Assembly (NCBI GenBank): GCA_013397075.1
Contig: VWZS01004363.1
Coordinates: 1,533,194-1,597,193 of the forward strand
From: Rhabdornis inornatus
Taxonomy: Eukaryota > Chordata > Aves > Passeriformes > Rhabdornithidae
Direction: 5' to 3'
Length of the DNA: 64,000 nt
Below, one piece after another: positions 56,101-64,000 of this stretch (position 1 is its first letter; every line of letters begins with the position of its first letter). The translations under genes and the position numbers were made by a program. The notes below the pieces were generated by a model. The model was not told where the DNA came from, searched no databases, and saw only the letters and a program-made list of their open reading frames with translations.

Positions 56101-59100
56101 TCAGCTGCTTCTTCCAAGCAACCTGAATGAAGAAGGCAGCTGCCTCTTGTCTCCATTTGTCTTCATCTTCCTTGCACTGCCGCTTAGCACTAAGGAGCTG
56201 AAACAACTCCTGTCTTAGCTGGTAACTAGAGAGCAGAAAAGAGAAGAGCACTTGTTTTAGGTGACCTGTTTTAACTTCCGTGCTTTCCACGCATCAGTTC
56301 ACATGGTGGATTACATGAGTAACTGGGAAAACAGAACTCCCACTGATGTGCTAAGCCACTTGGATGAGAAATGTTTGTTCAGAAGAAAAAGTAGGAGTTG
56401 GGTTCAATTTTGGATGCATCCATTGTTTCACACAGTTAGTAAAGATCTGGCATTACAGGTATCAAAAGTTACAATGCTTCAACATCAGTTTATCAGCTGC
56501 TTTATACATAGAAAATCATCAGAAGACAAAACTATAAATATTTATGGTAATAGTAGAATCAGTACTGCTTTCTCATTTTCACTATATTCACAGCTTAATA
56601 ACACCAAACTTTCTCGTCTGCCTTAGCACTTCATGTCCTCAGTCAATCAGTACGAGAGACAAACCAATTTTGCCTCCTGTGGGTTCAACTGCACGTTTCC
56701 TCGTTTCCTCCGCAGAAATGTGAGCTGCTCTCCACCCCTCCTCTGAAGATGCTCCCCTCTCCTCCCACCTTGTTTTCAGCAATCTGTGTTTTTTCCCTTC
56801 CCTTCAAAGGCTACCTGTGTTCTGACCCAACCTTGCCTCAGCTGCTTTGATCTTAAACAGTCACAGCCCTCTGCGAGTGGCAGCAGCAGATTATCTGTCC
56901 CTCGCACTCCGGTGGCACCGGCAGCAAGGAGTTGTTTGGGGTTTTTTTCCCGCTTGAATCGGACGTAAGTATTCAATCGGATATTGGCGTTTCACACTCA
57001 CAAGTCAATTAACTGGCTTAGCAATTAACTCTGAATCCTCCCAGTACAAACTTGTCACAAATGAGCATTGAGTAACACTTGTAAAATATTAATTATAAGT
57101 GTTTGGTAACAGGCCAAAACACATTGATCATCATCCCCTCTGGCTTTCAGAAAGGTTTCTACTGGATGCCCTGGTAAAGCGAAGGAGGAAGGAGAGAGAA
57201 AGAGATGGTTTTTTCTGTTGCTCCCTCTGCAACAAGTTCTAAATTAAAACAAAAGACAACAAGCCAGATACAAACTGTTTAAATATATGTTCTAAGCCAA
57301 TGAACTACATAATTCAAACAAAGCAGCAGCAATATACAAAATATGAGTACATAAAAGCACAATAGAATGCCAAAGGGGGATGATATGCTCCGTTACAGCC
57401 CAAATAATTTTAAACTTTCAATAAGCTTAGCAAATTACCTCTGTGAAATTTGCTGGGTGAGACAAATGTATTTAATCTTAATTTAGTGAAGCTTCAGAAT
57501 TCAGGCATATACTGTTATGCAGCTCATTAAAGTACATAACAAATGCAGGCAGCAACTGCATCTTGTCAGGGCCTGCAAGTTGTGAAGCATGGTATGAATT
57601 CAGAACAGGAGTATTACTGAGACAGAGGGAAAAAATGATCCGGTTTTCTTAAATAACATGCCACTTTTAACGGGGTAGAAAAGGAAAAGAAAGTGAAGAG
57701 GGAGCACAGTTGCACTGACTGGCTAACATAACTTGAGCTAAGGATGGGTTAAGTGAATACTTAACTGCAGAAAAAACAATTGGGGAACTGTTTTATACTG
57801 GAGCAGAAAAGAATACTAAGCTACTCTCTTGGAATTCAGTAATTACTGCCAGATGCCTTTGCTGATACAGTGAAATGACCCATTCACAGTCACTCCACCT
57901 TTGCACCCAGCTGTGATTTCATGTTTGCAGAGAACTTCTGGTAGTTTTTAGCAACAAGAAAACTGTGAGGTTCTGACACTGAGAAGATGTAGGCAGTTAT
58001 CTGTAGAGCAAATGCACATAGTTTCAATTCACCTCTCTCTTAACAGATCATTCTGATCCTAGTGAGAAAAAAGGAGAATGGGCCAAGTTTGATACAATAT
58101 CAGTGTGACATGGCCCTTAAAATATACCCGATGCTTAGTCAACAAAACTACTGCGCATAAAAGTGGAATATCTGCGTGCAGAAAGCTGGCACGTGGTATT
58201 GTCAGTGATTGTTACAGAAGCTCTAATGTTAAAAACCACTGCTGGCCAAAGTATGCACACAGCAATTATATATTAAAATATACAGCTTGACTCCAGGGGG
58301 AGAACAGTAACAGCATCCAACTTATTCGAGCTTCTGTCAGCTCCCTGTGGGCCCTGGAGCATGGTACAGGTCCCTGTGCCCCCCAGGAGAGAGAACACAG
58401 ACACAGAATCTGTAAGCCTCAATGAGCAGGATAAGCAATTAACCTTTGGCAAGCCACACACCTTAGAATACACTTCTGAGGAGTACATTTATAAAGTTTA
58501 CAGATTTGGGAATTGAAACATTCTCCTGAGAACGTGAAGTTTAATACTCTTAAGTAGACCAGTACCACTCTGCTGTTGTGTTTGCCTTCAATAAGTAAAT
58601 CAGGACTATAAAATTTGCAGAGTGAGACAAATGCATTTAGCTCTAATTTAGAGAAATTCCAGAACTCAAGCTTGTGCTTCTACATGTTTCTAATGTAGAA
58701 TTATACAATAACATTGTACAATTTTACTTCTGTCTACAAGTACATGCTATTTACCACGTGCAAATTTAGAACAAAAGCAAACACACGACTGTTCAACAAC
58801 TCCCAAACTAGTCTCCTGCAGCCTTGCAGAATTTATGATCTTTGTTAGTGTCCTATGAGTTCTTGCAAACAGAACAAATATATTTATTTTTCTCTATTAA
58901 GTATTTAAATGACAAATGTAACTTAAACAATCTTTAATTCCCACAATTTCCAAAATGCCAACTGTTAGTAAGTGCATGCACTTCTTGGAGAGAATGCACA
59001 CCATCCCTGTTTCAGCAGGTGGACAGTTTACAAAGGCCTATCCAAAATCTGTAGTGTAAATGGAAGGCAGATTTCCGTGCAGGTAAGTCAGCTTAATGCA

Positions 59101-62100
59101 TGGTTTTGGATCCCAGTTCTTTTCGGGAAATTTGCACAAGCATTCACTACACATCGTTCTGCTTTGTCTCAAAACCATGGCACATGCCCTGCCCCTCTGT
59201 AAGGATTTTAAACTGGTGTTGAGTGAAAGCAGCAGAGCCAGCAGCAGCATCACTTGCAGATACACTCTTCTAACCTACCCCTGGCTTCCTTTAACTTTTG
59301 GCATCCAAGTGATTTGAACACATAAGACAAGAACTTGGGATCTACATCAGAAAAGAAGGCCAAGGAGCAAGCAGCAGGGAGAGCAGAAGTCGTGGAACCC
59401 TGGGAGAAGTGGCTGCTTTGCTTCACAGTTCAGAGGAATATGGCATGGAATCACAGAACCACAGACTGGTTTGATTTGGAAGGGATTTTTAAAGACAAAC
59501 TCGTCCACCCTCCCTGCCATGGCCAGGGACATCTTCAACTCAGAGTCCCCCAGAGAAACTGTTAAACTAGTGAGAGACTTGGAAAGAATATTAGTAAACA
59601 TAAGCAATTTATAGTTTTCTGCATCCAGTAAAATCAAAGAAAGTTTAAATGTAAACAAGAAATAAGAATAATTTGCATATTATATACTTCCCTTACATAC
59701 TCTTCCTGCCCATTTTGATAAAAAATTAAATATTAAGGCACATGTCCTTTTAGAATGACTGCATTTCTGAGACTGAAACTCACACATTCAGGAAAGCAGG
59801 ATAATGCTGTGGAAAGCATTCTGTACATTCTTCTGTACAGCAGTTGTTCCTGCTTAATCAAGGTATTCCAGGTATCTTCAAGTTTTGGCAATGAACACTC
59901 AAAGCTCCCAAATATTCCGTGGTTTATCTGGTTAAATGTTAGGTCAGAGCACAATTCCAAGTATGTCACTGAACTCCAAGTTTAGGCAAATCCTGATTTG
60001 CACTCTCTAAAGAAAGACCAGAGCTTGAAATAGAAGTTTAATGATTTCTCTGATTATTAAAAGTTATCACTTACCTTGCACTTTTTATGAACTTACTAAT
60101 GTAATTCTACGCAACTGGAACCCACTTCCCCTTGTGTGGAGAAAGATTATTAACTGCCTCATTTAGCACTGGCAACACTGTAAGCAAAATAAAGCACACT
60201 GCCAAAAAGCCTGGTTTCATTTACATCTACTTGTATCTCACTGTTCTCTATCCACTGAAACAGTAATCTTACCTTCTCCACGTCCTCTGTATGACTGTGG
60301 CAGCGTAGTTCTTCTTCCGAAAAAGCTCTTTTCTTTTTCTTTCTTTTTCTATGATCTGCATTCGAATCTCTAAAGGGATTAGTTCAATATTTGTACTTTG
60401 CCATGGAACAGAACATAATTGATCATCTGCGTTCCTGGATCCAATCATGCCTGTTTTTTCCAAGTTCAAACTGTCATCAGAAGCAGAACATGCTATTGGG
60501 TTTCTTGGCACAGTCCTGGTAGGTTCTGCTTCAGCAGACAATAATGAAGAGGCCTTTTTTGCTGTTTCATTGTTTCCCACTTTGACAGTTTGTTCTACAG
60601 CATGCAGGCTGTCATTTCTGGTGCTTACAAACACTGTTTTGGCACTTCCTGGTCTACTAGAACCAGCTGGTGAACATCTCTTATCATTTACCTCTTTATT
60701 TCTGGGTTTCTGCTGGTGCCTTTTGCCTTTGGAAGCAGCTTCACCCAGCTTTGAGTTTCGCACCGTTCCAGCGGCACAGCCAACATCACAGAAGAACACA
60801 GCCCTTCCTTCCCCATGGTCCCTCTTGCCACAGGGAGGCTGACTTTGATCCCTCAGCTTCTCCCCAGCACTGTGAGTCCTACAGGTAGAAGCAGAAAGCC
60901 TCCTGCTCCTCTGAGCACAGGCACCCGTTGTGTTGACAGCATGTTCCTTGTGCTTTTCTTCGTCCCCTTCTGCAGCAGCTGCAATCTGAGGTTTCACTTC
61001 AACTTTTGTTCCCTCGTTTGCTTTGCCACAATGGAAATGGACACAACTTGACTTGCTTTTGATGTGTTTCCTCAATGAATCTTTAGACAGAGAAATTGAA
61101 AATAAAATCAGTCTCTAATCCAGCAAAACATAGTTTATGTCTCTGTTTTTTTTTTGCTCAGTTACATTTGGGGCACACTAGGATTCACCTAAATGAACAA
61201 AAAAAATGCAAGCAGGAAGAATCAGAAGAGGACACGATTGCCTGTCACAGCAGAGTCCCAAACACCTTCATTTGCTTAATGTTTTACAAATGGTTTTCTT
61301 TCTAACATTACATTTGAGTTAGATGCCTGAAAAACTCCTGCTCTATCCATGCTGTATCCTGGCACAGGATAACCCACTGGCCCAGGAAACCCAAAGCACT
61401 TGGCTTCTCAGTACTTCCCTTGACATCCTGCTTGGAAATTATGAAGTCCTTCCTACTTCTCCCTTGCTGCTGTGTAATCACTGCTTCTAAACACTCTGGT
61501 GAGGGTGACTTGGAAGCCAGACTGGAGTGCAAAACTGAAAATTCCCCATCTTACATCCACCTTCCATTCTGCTTGGAAATTAACAGGAGAATGAAAAAAT
61601 AGACCAGAAATGATGAAATGTAACAGACAGGATGTTACAGGGTAGGTAGGAGGGAGAAAAGAAAAGAAAGATCTTTGATATACTGTCATTCCAGAAAAAT
61701 CATCTGGATCATCCAAAACCTGGTGAAAACATGCTATATTTGTAATGCCTTTACAGCATACCCTTTTGACTAGATAAACAGATCAGAAAATACTTAACAA
61801 CTGAATCACAGTTTTCACAGCCCAAAGGGTCTGAATTTATATTAATTCCAATAAAATGACCAATGAAGTCCATTAAAGTTTTGGACACAAGAGGATTGAT
61901 TAAAACACCTAATGAGAACTGACTGTACAACTTCATGGTTTGATCCTTGTTTTATCAACTTTCCTGGCACCACTTCAGAAACAAAAAGAGAATGCATACC
62001 TAAAAAATGCATAGCATTCTTTCAAACACTGACTGTTTGGATTGAGCAAGAGGATAAATCTCGTTTAAAAACCAGAGTTACCATTTCTCCATTTACATTC

Positions 62101-62700
62101 TTTATGTGCACCACATATATGTCAAATATCTTTAATCTTATTTTCTCCGAAGAGTGCAACTAACAGAACAATTGCCCACAGCCTGTTTTCACATATTCTA
62201 GGTATTTTTATAGATACTGTAGGACACTATACTGGTGTTTTTCACCCAGAGTAAAAGAATCTGTATCTAACTCTACCCTGATGCACACATTGCTCAAGTG
62301 ATGAAAGAATATGAAATCACAGAAAGACAAAATGGGTATAAAATACCCCCAAGAAGTGGAAAAGCAGATAAATGGCAAAAATAAGAAAGATCACAAACCT
62401 TGCCTGATCTTATGGCCTTCGCTCTGAGGCTCTGCTGACAGGCAGCTCTCCTTTGGGGTCCCTTTGTCATGACCAGCTTTAGGTGAACCTCTGCTGTTTC
62501 TCCCTGGCTGGATCTGTGAAGCATTGAGGGACAGGAGCCTCTTGCTCTGTGTGTCAGCTGCTTTGTTGGGTAACTGGGGGACACTGGTGGCCTTATCCCG
62601 ATTTGCAGGATTCTGTTGTACCCGAAACTTGTTTTGTTCCACGTTCTGCATCCCTTTCTGCAGCTTGGCTTCTTTCCTCTTACTTTCCTCTTCACGTTTC
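53102..62700 (-). CDS. INVS: INVS (inversin) gene, last five coding exons
   Basis: Inversin (NPHP2) marks the proximal inversin compartment of primary cilia, binds calmodulin, Dishevelled and NPHP proteins, and is needed for left-right asymmetry and kidney structure. The exons read on the minus strand are 62700-62399, 61080-60273, 56225-55993, 55021-54944 and 53154-53102. They total 1,474 nt and encode 490 complete residues plus stop, with consistent phases and GT-AG introns. Order: a Lys/Arg/Glu-rich segment, a long poorly conserved linker, the D-box RKELFRKKN, the second IQ motif, the QSILKQIYG block and a short tail. The ankyrin repeats and first IQ motif lie beyond the window. Recalled human length is 1,065 residues, so this is the C-terminal 45%. 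Confidence 0.95.
53155..54943 (-). other. INVS intron, 1.8 kb
   Basis: Donor GTAGGA (minus strand at 54943), acceptor TTCTTCAG. No gene or repeat recognised. Confidence 0.8.
54944..55021 (-). CDS. INVS: INVS coding exon (78 nt)
   Basis: Acceptor TTTGTTAAAG, then GA completing Gly, RSQEGKVSQSTRPPKLKLSD and VQLVS, ending with one G before GTAGGA. It aligns with CSHEGKIHHPTRSVKAP that follows QIYG in human inversin (S.EGK and TR conserved). Found only from homology, phase and splice sites. Confidence 0.88.
55022..55992 (-). other. INVS intron, 971 bp
   Basis: AT-rich intron. If it were retained, the frame would run about 40 codons past QIYG to a stop at 55880. No element was recognised. Confidence 0.8.
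55993..56225 (-). CDS. INVS: INVS coding exon: end of IQ motif and conserved helix
   Basis: Acceptor TCTCTAG, then T completing the Ser of WRSYQLR, then QELFQLLSAKRQCKEDEDKW, RQEAAAFFIQVAWKKQLNHS and KTSKQSILKQIY, ending with G before GTAATT. It finishes the second IQ motif and encodes the DxWRQE helix. The order KWRQE, IQV.WKK, SVLKQIYG-like is conserved with mammals. Confidence 0.95.
57416..57510. repeat. unclassified repeat, copy A
   Basis: The core 57446-57506 contains GTGAGACAAATGTATTTAAT and CTTAATTTAG. It aligns without gaps to copy B at 58611-58671, with about three-quarters identity. The flanking TTCAATAAG is also shared. Family not recognised. Confidence 0.65.
58586..58675. repeat. 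unclassified repeat, copy B
   Basis: The core 58611-58671 contains GTGAGACAAATGCATTTAGC and TCTAATTTAG, in the same orientation as copy A and 1.17 kb from it. The two could be copies of one old dispersed element or a local duplication. Confidence 0.65.
59445..59560 (-). mobile_element. CR1 LINE 3' fragment
   Basis: The plus strand reads ATGGAATCACAGAACCACAG, GTTTGATTTGGAAGGGATTT, CTCGTCCACCCTCCCTGCCA and GGCCAGGGACATCTTCAACT. This is the reverse complement of the CR1 terminus, so the copy is in the same orientation as INVS. Heavily truncated. Confidence 0.88.
60273..61080 (-). CDS. INVS: INVS large exon: linker, D-box and IQ2 start
   Basis: Acceptor TCTGTCTAAAG, then AT completing Asp, SLRKHIKSKSSCVHFHCGKA and a long Ser/Lys/Arg-rich linker with low conservation. 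The conserved end follows: IEKERKRKELFRKKN, then YAATVIQRTWR with a split AG|T before GTAAGA. The 808 nt encode about 269 residues. The linker (AAAAEGDEEKHKEH, SSRPGSAKTVF, SASDDSLNLEKTG) looks disordered. Only the last 40 or so residues match mammals closely. A 131-codon antisense frame (60447-60842) is a shadow. Confidence 0.95.
60308..60334 (-). other. INVS: INVS destruction box (D-box 2)
   Basis: RKELFRKKN fits RxxLxxxxN, the second APC/C destruction box annotated in mammalian inversin, directly before the second IQ motif. All key positions (R, L, N) are intact. Confidence 0.85.
61081..62398 (-). other. INVS intron, 1.3 kb
   Basis: Donor GTTTGT (minus strand at 62398), less usual at +3 but with G at +5. 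No repeats or genes recognised. Confidence 0.8.
62399..62700 (-). CDS. INVS: INVS coding exon: basic coiled segment
   Basis: Acceptor GTAATTGCAG, then G completing a codon, KREEESKRKEAKLQKGMQNV and a Gln/Asn/Ser-rich stretch. It ends SEGHKIRQ plus one G before GTTTGT. The 302 nt place it just after the first IQ motif of inversin, where mammals have a KREE/KRKEAEQ-like charged helix. The remainder is weakly conserved. Confidence 0.9.
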
Positions 62701-64000
62701 CTGCAATTACAGTCCATACCATAAGAGTTTTGAAGATTAAATCTTGGAAACATGTATCTAACTTGAACACACTCCTCTCCAAAAATCTGACACTGCCACA
62801 ACAAATCCTTGACTTGACATCTTTTTCATGAGAAAAGGACACATATTGCACTGAAATGTCTTAGCTTGATCCAAAACAAAAACTGACTTGCAGCTACAGC
62901 TTGATGAAGGTTAAGTCCTTGTCAGCCAGCTGCCCATTCAGTTTGCAGTTGTTTTGACTGATCTTAAAACACTCACTTATTGAAAACAACTAAATTTAGG
63001 AGGTTTTATAAATATAGAAAGATTAAAAAGAGTCATGACAATAATAACTGTGTTTGTAATTAGTCGTGAGCAATATTTTCATATGAGTAGTAATGCAAAG
63101 TATTTGAAAAGCAAAAAACTAACAAAAGACAATATTTTCGAAAAATATTTTTTTGTACTTAAATGTGTCATAGTACAGACAATTATAAACCAACTCTGAG
63201 CTAGCTACTGCTACTACTTTGCTGCTATGTATTTGTCATTGGTAGATAATTAATTTTACATAAACATTATATGTCATATAAATGACAAATACTGATAATA
63301 TAAGATGTGAGTTAAAAACTTGTGCGCACACAGTATGCCATTACAATGGTGACATTTGGATTTCCAAAATGAAATAAGCCGTCCATCTCTTAACAGCATA
63401 GCCAGGAAAGAGAATTTTGGATGAACTTAGGAAAGGTGCATTCATTGAATAAAATTTTGCAGCCTATTTTGAAATACAGTGGGCTATCATTACACTTTAT
63501 CTTTTAAATTTTTGTTCCTACCAAGCAGAATAAACCCAATAGCACACGGCAGATGTTACATACCTACCTCCCACTGAATTTGTTTTTATAAATTAAGCCC
63601 TGGCTGTTGGATGAAGTGACACTTTTCCTGTCGGAACGGACAGGCAGTAAATGCCGTATCATGTAGCTGCCTGGTATTTTAACTTGCTTCCAGTGCTCCA
63701 ACACAGTGTGCAGACTGTTGCCACATCACCTCCCAGCACGGCGTGTGACAGGTGAGTTATGCAGCACGCCAGCCCCAGTTCCTGTGAGTGGTGTCACTGC
63801 CAGCGCGTGTCACTGCAGCGCGAGCTGCCAGCCAGAAGCCCTAACTTTATCTGTCAGTGCTATCTTATCAACTATGCTCTGCAGAAGAAGCTGATTGAAC
63901 TTTGCACCTGAAAAGCTGCTAATTGATCTAAAAAAATACACTCCTAGCAGCCTGGGATTCAGTATTCCCTCTGGCATGAAAAAAAGTGGCTACTTTCAAT
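62701..64000 (-). other. INVS intron (runs past window edge)
   Basis: AT-rich for most of its length. The patch at 63690-63840 is richer in G+C, with several CpG (CAGCACGGCGTGTGACAG, CCAGCGCGTGTCACTGCAGC). No exon with suitable phase was recognised; a short one could be missed. Confidence 0.7.

Larger units (their letters stand above)
56226..60272 (-). other. INVS intron, 4.0 kb
   Basis: Holds a CR1 remnant (59445-59560) and a related repeat pair (57416-57510 and 58586-58675). A somewhat GC-rich, pyrimidine-biased patch at 56640-56960 has opposing short open frames but no recognised gene. Confidence 0.8.

Noticed and set aside
60447..60842. 131-codon plus-strand open frame
   Set aside because: It is antisense to the INVS 808-nt exon, whose minus frame carries the D-box and IQ motif.
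1..64000. CRISPR arrays, operons, tRNA or rRNA genes, intact endogenous retroviruses
   Set aside because: Looked for by eye and not found. No spaced identical repeats, cloverleaf or rRNA signatures, and no retroviral gene block or LTR pair with a primer-binding site was recognised.

Overview
This is a vertebrate, almost certainly avian, nuclear genomic window. It holds two convergent protein-coding genes broken by long AT-rich introns, and its recognisable transposons are old CR1-type LINE fragments, the dominant repeat family of birds. There is no sign of bacterial, viral or plasmid organisation. Z-linkage is possible, because the human counterparts lie in 9q31, much of which is on the avian Z, but nothing in the sequence proves it.

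Positions 1-51,588 (+ strand) carry TEX10, the vertebrate homologue of yeast Ipi1. Fourteen coding exons can be joined with intact GT/AG sites and matching codon phases at every junction. They total 2,718 nt, or 905 residues plus stop, running from about residue 23 of the protein to its natural stop. Only the first one or two exons (5' UTR, start codon and about 22 residues) lie outside the window. The largest introns are 15.2 kb (18,977-34,186) and 11.3 kb (35,574-46,914). A polyadenylation signal follows at 51,686.

Positions about 51,840-62,700 (- strand) carry the 3' part of INVS (inversin, NPHP2). Five coding exons are phase-consistent and encode the C-terminal 490 residues: a Lys/Arg/Glu-rich segment, a long poorly conserved linker, the second destruction box, the second IQ motif, and a short divergent tail. 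The ankyrin-repeat half lies upstream, beyond 64,000. The two genes meet tail to tail, with poly(A) signals on opposite strands only about 170-270 bp apart.

The gene products work in different places. TEX10 acts in the nucleolus and nucleoplasm (PELP1-TEX10-WDR18 complex, with LAS1L and SENP3, in 60S subunit maturation). Inversin acts in the proximal primary cilium (Wnt signalling, left-right asymmetry, kidney). Their adjacency looks like conserved synteny rather than a functional operon.

The rest is intron: eight CR1 fragments (one doubtful), homopolymer and A/C- or T/G-rich tracts, one TG/TA microsatellite and one unexplained dispersed repeat pair. I found no convincing new biological system. 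The best leads are a CpG-dense exon between two CR1 fragments with a weak donor and an open read-through frame, the divergent inversin C-terminus, the very close convergent 3' ends, and the repeat pair at 57.4/58.6 kb.
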